Assembly: GCA_002390485.1 (NCBI GenBank)
Contig: DGPO01000002.1
Coordinates: 1 to 8,183, forward strand
Source: Halieaceae bacterium UBA4438
GTDB taxonomy: Bacteria > Pseudomonadota > Gammaproteobacteria > Pseudomonadales > Halieaceae
Reading direction: 5' to 3'
DNA length: 8,183 nt
In this document: in pieces, positions 1 to 8,183 of the stretch
Numbering within the stretch: the first letter of the stretch is position 1
Layout: the number at the start of each line of letters is the position of its first letter
The notes under the pieces: generated by a model
What the model was told of the DNA's origin: nothing
Seen by the model: the letters and a program-made list of their open reading frames with translations, nothing else
Database searches by the model: none
Made by a program: the position numbers and the translations under genes

Positions 1-365
1 GGTATCCGATCTCGGAAGTAGAGATTCACAAACAGAATACCCATGTTGGCCAAGCTGGAGTCCCAGATTTTCTCAGTACCTTTGAGCGTATAGCCTTGCA
101 GTTCGGCATATCGGCGTGCATCCATATAGGCGTAACGAATAGCATTCCATATTGCCCGGCTGCGCCCGCTCGACTCCACCACCGCCCCGTTTTTTTTGCG
201 AGCCGAACCCAGGTAACTCGGAATATCGAGTGTATAGGGACGCCAGTCAAATTGGAGTTCTAGCTCCCGCTCTAAGGCCAATGTGGGTTTTACGGAAACA
301 AAGGCATAAGGACTTTTCACATCGAGATAGACAATGAGCGGGCGATCACTTTTGAGTACATCCAT
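1..365 (-). CDS. DsbA-family / 2-hydroxychromene-2-carboxylate isomerase-like thioredoxin-fold protein (3' end outside window)
   Basis: Reading the minus strand from the ATG at 365 gives an open frame of 121 codons that runs off the left edge, so the C-terminal part is missing. The start IVYLDVKSPYAF (residues 11-22) is the first strand and helix of a thioredoxin fold. It carries Ser18-Pro19-Tyr20 where DsbA has a CxxC pair; this serine form is typical of the GST-kappa / HCCA-isomerase branch, which uses glutathione rather than a disulfide. Further family-like segments are FDWRPYTLDIPSYLG (39-53), the YAYMDARRYA stretch (79-88) and KGTEKIWDSSLANMG (95-109). A purine-rich AAGAGA lies just upstream as a possible ribosome site. 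The gene is divergent from fadH across 103 bp. No signal peptide is seen, so it is probably cytoplasmic. The family is fairly sure; the substrate is unknown, and true HCCA isomerase activity is not implied. Confidence 0.8.
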   Translation of the reverse strand, partial: MDVLKSDRPLIVYLDVKSPYAFVSVKPTLALERELELQFDWRPYTLDIPSYLGSARKKNGAVVESSGRSRAIWNAIRYAYMDARRYAELQGYTLKGTEKIWDSSLANMGILFVNLYFRDRI

Positions 366-454
366 TATTGGGTCTCTTACGCTTTTGTCTTAGTTTGCCT
401 GTCGGTCGCGACTATGCAAGTGCTCAGATCCTGATACTCTGGAGCGCTTGAATT

Positions 455-2556
<2,102 letters not shown>

Positions 2557-2567
2557 GGCTCTGAATA

Positions 2568-2607
2568 GATCGCCGGCGCATTGTCGTAACGACGCGAGAG
2601 GGCGATC
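2568..2607. other. Inverted repeat in the fadH/GST convergent gap
   Basis: GATCGCC (2568-2574) is repeated inverted as GGCGATC (2601-2607). The loop between them contains the small palindrome GTCGT-A-ACGAC (2583-2593). It sits in the 61 bp gap between two converging genes, where a bidirectional terminator would be expected. No T-tract follows on either strand, so it is at best a weak or factor-dependent terminator. Confidence 0.3.
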
Positions 2608-2617
2608 GCAATAACGC

Positions 2618-3289
2618 CTATGGCTGTCTGCGTGTTTCAGCCCCGTGTGGCTTGGTCGGGAAGGGAATGTCGGCGTCACCTTCGAGCCACTGTGGGTATT
2701 TATTCATGGCACCGAGAAACAGTGGGCTGTTGATGAACTCGTGCAGCCAGTCGCTGACGCTTGGGTAGGGACGCTCCGACCACCATGGCGAATCGACTGA
2801 GGCGAATTGGCGAACGAAAGGCGCAATGGCGACATCGACCACGCTGAGCGATGCACCAGTCAGGTAGTGCCACTGTGAAAGCCGTATTTCGAGTTGAGCG
2901 AGGAACTGCTCGCCTTGTTGGCGGTACCAGCCCTCGTCGTGTTCTGGAAAACGAACTGCGTATTTGTATCGGTCCAGCCAATGCTTGAACTCGTTATCGC
3001 AGCGGTCCACCAATAAGTTGTCTCCGTCTGCGCATTCAAGCCAGCCTGCAGGGTCATTCTGGTTGAGCGCCCACCGCATGATGTCTCGACTCTCGTCAAT
3101 CACGGTCCCATCGCTCTGAACCAAGACGGGCACCGTGCCCTTTGAGGACGCCGCAAGCATCGCCGCAGGTTTATCCTTCAAAATCACTTCGCGTAAGCGC
3201 ACCTCGATACCTGCGTATAAGAGGGTCATACGCGCGCGCATCGCGTAGGGACAGCGACGAAACGAATACAAAATAGGTCGGGCACTCAT
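2618..3289 (-). CDS. Glutathione S-transferase family protein (CPYA-type)
   Basis: This 223-residue protein has the two-domain GST layout. The N-terminal thioredoxin-fold domain (about 4-76) carries Cys13-Pro14-Tyr15-Ala16 after the first strand, a glutaredoxin-2/omega-like active site in which cysteine rather than tyrosine or serine would contact glutathione. The cis-proline follows Val53 (GTVPVL, 51-56), and Glu66-Ser67 are the expected gamma-glutamyl contacts. The C-terminal helical domain (about 90-205) contains the folding N-capping box Ser149-Val-Val-Asp152, followed by AIAPFVRQFA. Such proteins usually perform thiol-transferase or deglutathionylation reactions rather than classical conjugation, but the substrate cannot be read from sequence. 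No convincing Shine-Dalgarno precedes the ATG; the start is chosen because PILYSFRRCPYAMRAR is the usual family N-terminus. Cytoplasmic. Divergent from the aminotransferase across 127 bp that shows no clear promoter. Confidence 0.9.
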   Translation of the reverse strand: MSARPILYSFRRCPYAMRARMTLLYAGIEVRLREVILKDKPAAMLAASSKGTVPVLVQSDGTVIDESRDIMRWALNQNDPAGWLECADGDNLLVDRCDNEFKHWLDRYKYAVRFPEHDEGWYRQQGEQFLAQLEIRLSQWHYLTGASLSVVDVAIAPFVRQFASVDSPWWSERPYPSVSDWLHEFINSPLFLGAMNKYPQWLEGDADIPFPTKPHGAETRRQP

Positions 3290-3406
3290 AGGGGCAGTGT
3301 ACGATCGGCGGGTGTTTTGACCAACTTGAATTACCTTTATTCAGCTAACTGATGCGTATTGGTCGTATCATCATCGGCCACTCATTATCCTTGATTTAAC
3401 GCGCTC

Positions 3407-3410
3407 GGAG
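3407..3410 (+). promoter_or_regulatory. Ribosome binding site of the aminotransferase gene
   Basis: GGAG lies 6 nt before the ATG at 3417, which supports that start. It also places the PLP-enzyme N-terminus (LMGPGPS at residues 12-18) at the usual distance from the start. Confidence 0.6.
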
Positions 3411-3416
3411 TTCGCT

Positions 3417-4532
3417 ATGTCGTCTACCTTTCACCCTCCTGTGAGAACGCTGATGGGCCCTGGACCCTCTGATGTTGCTCCCCGCGTACTGGCGGCCTCT
3501 GCGCGTCCCACAATTGGTCACTTGGACCCGTTGTTTGTCGGCTTAATGGACGATGTTAAGCGGCTACTTCAATATGCGTTCCAAACTAAAAACGAACTGA
3601 CCATTCCCTTGTCGGCGCCCGGCTCCGCAGGGATGGAAGCCGCTTTTGTGAACCTTCTCGAATGTGGTGACAAAGTCATTGTGTGTCAAAACGGCGTGTT
3701 TGGTGGGCGTATGAAAGAAAACGTCGAACGTTGCGGTGCAACGGCCATCATGGTCACAGACCGGTGGGGCGACCCAGTCGACCCAGAAAAGCTTGAAGCG
3801 GCAATCAAGGCCCATCCGGATGCAAAAGTGGTCGCGTTTGTTCATGCTGAAACGTCGACGGGCGTTCGAAGTGATGCGGAAACACTGTGTCGCTTGGCCA
3901 AATCGGCGGGCATGTTGGTTATTGTGGATGCGGTGACCTCGCTGGCTGGCATTGATCTTAAGGCCGACGCGTGGGGCGCAGACGTGGTGTATTCAGGGAC
4001 TCAAAAGTGCCTCTCAGGTCTGCCAGGAATCTCGCCAATTACCTTCAGCGACGACGCCGTCAGCGCCATTCAGGCAAGAACACAAAAAGTACAGAGTTGG
4101 TTCCTCGACATGAACCTGATCATGGGCTACTGGGGCGAGGGCGCGAAACGTGCATACCATCACACAGCACCGGTGAACGCGATTTATGCGCTGCACGAAG
4201 CCTTGCTTATGTTGGAGGAGGAGAGCCTCGAGGCCAGCATTGCACGGCACCAAGACAATCACGTAACGCTCGCGGCGGGATTATCCAAGCTCGGTCTTGA
4301 CCTCGCTGTGTCTGAGCCATGGCGCTTACCTCAGCTCAATTCAGTTTTAATCCCACAAGGCATCGACGATGCGACTATTCGGGCGCGTCTTTTGAATGAA
4401 TTTGACCTTGAAGTTGGCGCTGGGCTCGGAGAGCTCGCGGGCAAGCAGTGGCGAATTGGTCTCATGGGGACGAGCAGCAATGCGGTCAATATTAATCGCT
4501 GTTTGACCGCGTTTGAAGCAGTACTGTCTTAA
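3417..4532 (+). CDS. Class V PLP aminotransferase, alanine/serine-glyoxylate aminotransferase family
   Basis: This 371-residue fold-type I PLP enzyme resembles human AGT1 along its whole length. It has the N-terminal GPGPSDVAPRVL, the FQTKN segment (55-59), the cofactor-binding SAPGSAGMEAAFVNLL (66-81) and HAETSTGV (143-150). Asp171, in VIVDAVTSLAG, should pair with the pyridine nitrogen. The Schiff-base lysine is Lys197 in SGTQKCL. YHHTAPV (247-253) and the substrate-carboxylate arginine Arg346 in WRIGLMG follow. Offsets to human AGT1 Asp183 and Lys209 are both 12. The likely reaction is transfer of an amino group from alanine or serine to glyoxylate, giving glycine. Ureidoglycine-glyoxylate aminotransferase (PucG) is a related alternative, but no purine-catabolism gene lies nearby. 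Cytoplasmic and monocistronic here: a divergent gene upstream and a convergent one downstream. Confidence 0.9.
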   Translation: MSSTFHPPVRTLMGPGPSDVAPRVLAASARPTIGHLDPLFVGLMDDVKRLLQYAFQTKNELTIPLSAPGSAGMEAAFVNLLECGDKVIVCQNGVFGGRMKENVERCGATAIMVTDRWGDPVDPEKLEAAIKAHPDAKVVAFVHAETSTGVRSDAETLCRLAKSAGMLVIVDAVTSLAGIDLKADAWGADVVYSGTQKCLSGLPGISPITFSDDAVSAIQARTQKVQSWFLDMNLIMGYWGEGAKRAYHHTAPVNAIYALHEALLMLEEESLEASIARHQDNHVTLAAGLSKLGLDLAVSEPWRLPQLNSVLIPQGIDDATIRARLLNEFDLEVGAGLGELAGKQWRIGLMGTSSNAVNINRCLTAFEAVLS

Positions 4533-4553
4533 CACCCTTTTGGGGCAGTATTT
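4522..4553 (+). terminator. Possible weak terminator at the end of the aminotransferase gene
   Basis: TACTG (4522-4526) can pair with CAGTA (4546-4550) around an inner CCC-TTTT-GGG hairpin (4535-4544), followed by TTT. The stem overlaps the stop codon, has an asymmetric internal loop and a very short T-run, so this is only a suggestion. Confidence 0.25.
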
Positions 4554-4585
4554 CACGAGATACTCATCGGCCCGTCGTTTAGCGC

Positions 4586-4599
4586 AGAGACCGGTCTCT
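4586..4599. repeat. 14-bp perfect palindrome in the convergent intergenic region
   Basis: AGAGACCGGTCTCT is its own reverse complement. It lies in the 164 bp gap (4533-4696) between the convergent aminotransferase and Nudix genes. A second near-palindrome, GTATTTC-AC-GAGATAC (4548-4563, one G-T wobble), lies 22 bp to its left. Neither is followed by a T-run. I see no gene in this gap. Confidence 0.5.
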
Positions 4600-4696
4600 C
4601 ATTGTGGATAAAGACTGATTGGCTGCGGTATCGGCGTGTGCGGTTGTTGTATCGACGGCAGCACTCCCCATGATCCGAACGGCGTAATCGTGATTT

Positions 4697-5335
4697 TTAG
4701 CGCCACGCAAAGCGCGGTTGATCGTAGTGAAATACCCGCGTTGGCCTTCCGAAAATGACCACTTCTCTGAACTGGAACAGCATCGCCGCGGTGGGTGCAA
4801 AGATCTGATCTACCTCAAGCTGCATTGAGATGATCTCCCGATCACTCTCAGGGATGCGGTCAAACTGTGGCGCGTCAGGACGCGCTAGATCGTCAAAACT
4901 GATGGTATGGACTGACGCAACTTCACTCGGATTGGGTGACAACATTGCGATATCGGTGTCTGCCCACGCAACGACAGGCGTGATTCGGTAACCGGATCGG
5001 GTGATGTAGTCATCGAGGACCCCAACAACAGCGCCCTTTGGGAGGTCCAGGTTGATCTCTTCTTGCACCTCACGAAGCGCGGCCGTTTCCGCGTTCTCTC
5101 CTGGGTCAATGCGTCCGCCCGGAAGGGCCCATTGACCGCTGTGGGCGCGCAGTGTTCCGGCTCTGCGTGTTAAAAGCACTGCGAGCTGCCCCCGACTCTC
5201 GACCACCACCAGGGCAACCGCGGCGGAACGCAGTGCACCCAAAGGCTGCGCCTGCGGCTCAAGGGCTCGAACATTAGCCGCGATCTGTCCACGCGCGGTC
5301 GCAGCGAAACTCAGATCTTCAAGCGGACGCATCAT
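4697..5335 (-). CDS. Nudix hydrolase, probable coenzyme A diphosphatase (NudL/YeaB-like)
   Basis: This 212-residue Nudix enzyme has its Nudix box at residues 74-96: Gly74, Glu80, Arg88-Glu89 and Glu92-Glu93, the metal-binding glutamates, are all present. Just before it, LLTRRAGTLRAHSGQWALPGG (54-74) matches the NuCoA motif of CoA pyrophosphatases except that Leu71 replaces the usual Phe. Such enzymes cleave CoA or acyl-CoA to phosphopantetheine and 3',5'-ADP with Mg2+ or Mn2+. Two departures are visible: Leu71, and Asn95 where the box normally has Gly. The end, YDQPRFAWR, looks like a natural C-terminus. Two ATG codons in tandem open the frame and neither has a good Shine-Dalgarno. The gene lies 52 bp downstream of the TPR-AspH gene on the same strand with no terminator visible between them, so they may be co-transcribed. 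Cytoplasmic. Nudix membership is sure; CoA specificity is likely. Confidence 0.9.
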   Translation of the reverse strand: MMRPLEDLSFAATARGQIAANVRALEPQAQPLGALRSAAVALVVVESRGQLAVLLTRRAGTLRAHSGQWALPGGRIDPGENAETAALREVQEEINLDLPKGAVVGVLDDYITRSGYRITPVVAWADTDIAMLSPNPSEVASVHTISFDDLARPDAPQFDRIPESDREIISMQLEVDQIFAPTAAMLFQFREVVIFGRPTRVFHYDQPRFAWR

Positions 5336-5387
5336 GACGTATACCCGGTCGATGTATTCACAGCGTTTTAGTGAGAGTTCGCGGTTA

Positions 5388-6578
5388 TCAGTTCAGTGCG
5401 GGTCCGGCGTCCTCGTTGCCGTAGCTGTCCACTGCGGTCAACATGCAACTCACCAGCGCTTGCTCTGCAGTTGTGAGCTCGGGTTTCCAAACCTCAAAAA
5501 TCAGCACTATTCGATCTTCGTCTGACCGATTCCAGGCTTCGTGCTCCAGGGTGTCGTCGAATAGAAACGCCTCACCCTCTACCCATGACCGGGTTTCACT
5601 GCCTACTCTAAAGCCGCAGTCACTGGGAATAACCAGCGGTAGGTGACCGATTAAACGCGTGTTGATCATGCCGTGGTGCGGCGGAATCGTGGCACCTGCC
5701 TTGAGTCGTGAAAACAGAATGTTTGGACAGCGTTGACCCGAGAAGACGAGCGGTAAACTGTTCATTATCTCAGTAGTCACGGGGCACAGCGCCTGGTTCT
5801 CCGGCACTGATGCGCCGTTGCGCCACAGATAGAGCGCTCCCCAGTCGTCATTATTGGTCATGCCGTGCGCGTCAAAAATGGGGCGTTCTGTTTGTTCGGT
5901 CAAGTAAGGATCAAAGGATCGACCCTCTGCCATAAGTGCTGTAAGTTCTGCTTGGATCTCCGGAGTCCTGGCCTCTAGGTCGGCAAGCCATGGAAACAAG
6001 TCACGCGGGTAGAAGTCGTGCAGGGGCAGTCCAGGGAACATGATATGACGCGGCTCGGGGTAGTAAAGTTTCCGCTTCCCCAGCAACAAATCGACGGCAC
6101 CTTGCATGCGTGGGGTGCAGTCTTCCTTGTCTAATAGGGACTGGACTTCCCCTGTCATGTGCGCGCCAAAGGCGTCTTGCAACTCTTGCACGCGTGTTTG
6201 TGCTCGCAGTAACTCCACGCGGAGTTCTTGAACCATGTCCGGGTGTGGAGGGCTTAACGCCAGTGCGTGGCGGTAGTAGGCCGCGGCTGCACGTGAATTG
6301 TTTTGCGAGTAAAAGCTGTCGCCTTTCACAATGAAGGCGCGTGAGTTATTCGGCTGGTGTGCTATTGCACGATCAGCGGCTTGCTGCGCGGCATCGTAGT
6401 CGGCCATGTTGCGACTCGCTAATGCGATGACGCCCCAGACTGTCGCGTCATCAAGTCCCAGATCCACAGCGCGGTGAGCCAAGTCGCGGGCAGTTGCCGG
6501 TTGGTCGTTGCGAAGTTGCGTAATCGCATCACCGAGTAGCTGTTGTGTGTTCGTGCTTGAGGTTGGATCCATAGTCAT
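5388..6578 (-). CDS. TPR-containing aspartyl/asparaginyl beta-hydroxylase (AspH/LpxO-type Fe(II)/2OG dioxygenase)
   Basis: From the ATG at 6578 this is 396 residues; the frame is open to an ATG at 6620 (410 residues, used for numbering here). The N-terminal part (about 42-127) is helical TPR, with clear units around 60-93 and 94-127. After a linker, residues about 240-382 form the AspH-type double-stranded beta-helix. The iron ligands are His315 in PPHHG (the HxG motif that replaces HxD in human AspH) and His360 in DDTLEHEAWN. His326 and Arg370 (DEDRIVLIFEVWKPEL) correspond to co-substrate contacts. It would hydroxylate a protein or peptide Asp/Asn, or another target chosen by the TPRs, using O2 and 2-oxoglutarate. 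No signal peptide is seen, so it is probably cytoplasmic. The start at 6578 is preferred because GGA lies 8 nt upstream and the 6620 ATG abuts a terminator. The target is unknown. Confidence 0.85.
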   Translation of the reverse strand: MTMDPTSSTNTQQLLGDAITQLRNDQPATARDLAHRAVDLGLDDATVWGVIALASRNMADYDAAQQAADRAIAHQPNNSRAFIVKGDSFYSQNNSRAAAAYYRHALALSPPHPDMVQELRVELLRAQTRVQELQDAFGAHMTGEVQSLLDKEDCTPRMQGAVDLLLGKRKLYYPEPRHIMFPGLPLHDFYPRDLFPWLADLEARTPEIQAELTALMAEGRSFDPYLTEQTERPIFDAHGMTNNDDWGALYLWRNGASVPENQALCPVTTEIMNSLPLVFSGQRCPNILFSRLKAGATIPPHHGMINTRLIGHLPLVIPSDCGFRVGSETRSWVEGEAFLFDDTLEHEAWNRSDEDRIVLIFEVWKPELTTAEQALVSCMLTAVDSYGNEDAGPALN

Positions 6579-6586
6579 AAACTGTG

Positions 6587-6590
6587 TCCG
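6587..6590 (-). promoter_or_regulatory. Probable ribosome binding site for the TPR-AspH gene
   Basis: CGGA on the minus strand ends 8 nt before the ATG at 6578. None of the other candidate ATGs (6620, 6608, 6572) has a purine-rich site at good spacing. It is a short match, so support is modest. Confidence 0.4.
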
Positions 6591-6620
6591 TGGGAGTGTT
6601 TTAATCATAATGCACTGCAT

Positions 6621-6648
6621 AAAAAAAGGGGGGCTTACGCCCCCCTTT
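6621..6648 (-). terminator. Strong intrinsic terminator of the TonB-dependent receptor gene
   Basis: On the minus strand, GGGGGGC-GTAA-GCCCCCC forms a perfect 7-bp GC stem with a 4-nt loop, followed directly by seven T (6627-6621) and preceded by AAA. It starts 23 nt after the receptor stop codon (6672-6674). On the plus strand only TTT follows, so its main direction is minus. It should end most receptor transcripts before the TPR-AspH gene. Confidence 0.93.
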
Positions 6649-6671
6649 ATGTACTTACGTAGCGTTCAAAC

Positions 6672-8183
6672 TTAGAACTTAACGGTCACACCAGCAAACA
6701 GATAGGTGCTCACGTCAAACAGACCTGGGTACGTGTTGTTGTTACCTGTACCGGTACCTGCCGAGGTGGTGACTGGAGCGTCGTCGCCCAGAATGTTGTT
6801 TGCACCGACTCGGATCTGAACGTTCTCGCTGTAGTCATAAGTTGCAGCTACGTCGAGGTAGTTACGCTCTTCCATGGAATCTTCCAAGTAACCCTGTGGA
6901 TCATCCAGACCGTAGAGGTCTGTTTCACCAATATGACGCCATGTCGCTGAGACTGCGACGTCATAAGGAGTCATCCACGTTGCAAGGAAGCGGTGGTTGT
7001 ACTCAGGTGCTGGCAGACCACATGGACCTGCGTAAGCGCCTGCACACTCAACCTTGTCATCCCCTGGAATCGCAACCGAGTAGTTGGTATCGAGGAAAGT
7101 GGCAGCGTAGTCGAAGTTAATTGATCCCATGTCGCTCAGATCGAGCATGTAGGTCACATTAAGATCGACACCTTCTGTTGCAAACGTCGAAACGTTCACG
7201 TTCTGCTGGCTCAGACCCGAAAGACCACCGTCAGGTGCTTCGTTTAAGAGGTGAAGCGTACCGGCAGTGTCACGTGTAACGTTCGCACAGAACGCGGGAT
7301 CACCCGTTGTCAGGCAGCGATCGTACGATGTCTGTGCTGGGACGCTACCAATCGCATCAGATACTTCAATATCGAAGTAGTCGATAGAGACCGACAGGTT
7401 CTCAATCATGCTTGGAGTGATAACAACACCAAAGGTCGTTGTCTCGCCCTCTTCAGCAACCAAGTTCGGGTTACCACCCGTGATCAAGTTGAACTGACCG
7501 GCAGCACTGGGGTCAACACTTCCGTACTGTGCCGCTGACAGACCTGTGTTTGCACACTGAGCCTGAGTCGCCACTGGAGTGGGGCCAGAACATTGGTCAC
7601 CGTCACCATTTACGGGTGCTAATTCAACGAGGCCTGTGTTAATGCCAACGTAGAGGTCGAACACGTTTGGTGCACGAATCGCAACGGCTTGGTTGAAGCG
7701 GAAGCGAACTTCGTCGTTGGGTGCCCAGCTGATACCTGCAAAGTAGGTGTCCGCGTCAAACGAGTTAGAGACGCCGTTGCCGTTAGTCGTGTAGTCAGAG
7801 TAACGATAACCAGCGGTCAGACCCAGCTCCTGAATCATGGGCTTGCCCGTGATCAGTGGCAGTGACATTTCCATGAAGACTTCTTCGACTTCAATTGAAC
7901 CCGCGATAGGCAAAGTTGCACCACCCGTACCGGTCAGACCGCGACCGCCAGAGATCTTGGAGATATCGTCTGCCAAGCGACCGAGCTTGTCTTCACGCAT
8001 TTCAAAGCCGATAAGACCTGAGAGGCCTGCGTCAGCCATGGGGCTTTGGATACCCATGTTGGTGAAGTCGCCTTCGATAGTACCGCCGAAGACAGTCTGC
8101 TCAGTTTCACCCGTTACGATGCCTACACCTGCGATAAACGCAGCTGCTTCATCGGTAACCGCTGTCGAGCCGTCAGCATTTCG
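6672..8183 (-). CDS. TonB-dependent outer-membrane receptor, beta-barrel C-terminal part (5' end outside window)
   Basis: The frame is open from the right edge to the stop at 6672, giving 503 residues without a start. The visible start (GSTAVTDEAAAFIAG...) is not an N-terminus, and an internal ATG at 8057 should not be taken as one. The missing part should hold the signal peptide, TonB box and plug. The visible part is repeated amphipathic strands with large loops. It includes GYRYSDYT and WAPNDEVRFRFNQAVAIRAPN, the typical barrel segment with RAPN (visible residues 170-173), then GNPNLVAEEGETTTFGVV, SIDYFDIEVSDAIG and EGVDLNVTY. The last strand, STYLFAGVTVKF, ends in Phe, the usual Bam recognition signal. 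Three close cysteine pairs (visible residues 198/210, 290/299, 380/388) lie in predicted loops. It would import a bound ligand across the outer membrane using TonB-ExbBD energy; the ligand cannot be deduced. A strong terminator follows. Confidence 0.92.
   Translation of the reverse strand, partial: RNADGSTAVTDEAAAFIAGVGIVTGETEQTVFGGTIEGDFTNMGIQSPMADAGLSGLIGFEMREDKLGRLADDISKISGGRGLTGTGGATLPIAGSIEVEEVFMEMSLPLITGKPMIQELGLTAGYRYSDYTTNGNGVSNSFDADTYFAGISWAPNDEVRFRFNQAVAIRAPNVFDLYVGINTGLVELAPVNGDGDQCSGPTPVATQAQCANTGLSAAQYGSVDPSAAGQFNLITGGNPNLVAEEGETTTFGVVITPSMIENLSVSIDYFDIEVSDAIGSVPAQTSYDRCLTTGDPAFCANVTRDTAGTLHLLNEAPDGGLSGLSQQNVNVSTFATEGVDLNVTYMLDLSDMGSINFDYAATFLDTNYSVAIPGDDKVECAGAYAGPCGLPAPEYNHRFLATWMTPYDVAVSATWRHIGETDLYGLDDPQGYLEDSMEERNYLDVAATYDYSENVQIRVGANNILGDDAPVTTSAGTGTGNNNTYPGLFDVSTYLFAGVTVKF

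Noticed and set aside
190..197. Run of eight T as a possible frameshift site in the left-edge gene
   Set aside because: The minus-strand frame stays consistent with the family on both sides of the run (Arg-Lys-Lys-Asn), so there is no sign of a frameshift.
26..250. 74-codon minus-strand ORF at the left edge
   Set aside because: It lies in another frame of the same strand, inside the DsbA/HCCA-like gene, whose own frame gives a recognisable family sequence from the ATG at 365.
3290..3416. Promoter for the divergent GST/aminotransferase pair
   Set aside because: TTGACC (3317-3322), TATCAT (3366-3371) and a minus-strand GATAAT (3389-3384) occur, but no -35/-10 pair has acceptable spacing, so none is called.
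4579..4800. 73-codon minus-strand ORF overlapping the 3' end of the Nudix gene
   Set aside because: It starts inside the Nudix gene in another frame, its composition is low in family-like features, and the Nudix C-terminus is intact, so no frameshift needs it.
8054..8057. ATG at 8057 as the receptor start
   Set aside because: The frame stays open for 42 more codons to the window edge, and the protein after that ATG is mid-barrel, without signal peptide or plug.

Overview
This 8.2 kb window is ordinary protein-coding bacterial chromosome carrying seven genes, two of them cut by the window edges. The protein families and style (a FadH-type dienoyl-CoA reductase with a GTG start, a cysteine-containing GST, a large TonB-dependent outer-membrane receptor, a TPR/AspH-type hydroxylase) suggest a Gram-negative, aerobic gammaproteobacterium. 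A marine heterotroph of the OM60/NOR5-like groups is my guess, from family resemblance only. I see no rRNA, tRNA, CRISPR array, insertion sequence, integrase or phage gene.

Layout. Positions 1-365 (minus) hold the start of a DsbA/HCCA-isomerase-like thioredoxin-fold protein that runs off the left edge. It is divergent from fadH (469-2556, plus), a complete 2,4-dienoyl-CoA reductase. FadH converges on a glutathione S-transferase (2618-3289, minus). That GST is divergent from a class-V PLP aminotransferase of the alanine/serine-glyoxylate type (3417-4532, plus). The aminotransferase converges on a minus-strand group: a CoA-type Nudix hydrolase (4697-5335), a TPR plus aspartyl/asparaginyl beta-hydroxylase protein (5388-6578), and a TonB-dependent receptor (6672 to beyond 8183). 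In transcription order this is receptor, strong intrinsic terminator, hydroxylase, Nudix.

How the genes may work together. The left half is soluble central and redox metabolism: unsaturated fatty acid beta-oxidation (FadH), two thioredoxin-fold glutathione-type enzymes, and glyoxylate/amino-acid transamination. No shared pathway is proven. On the right, the receptor and the TPR-AspH hydroxylase are adjacent and co-oriented. This is the most interesting pairing: an outer-membrane nutrient receptor next to an Fe(II)/2-oxoglutarate hydroxylase whose TPR plus oxygenase layout recalls eukaryotic AspH. The terminator between them ends exactly where the longest hydroxylase ORF would begin, which argues for a start 42 nt further in. 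No wholly new system is evident; the receptor-hydroxylase pair is the best candidate for something poorly described.
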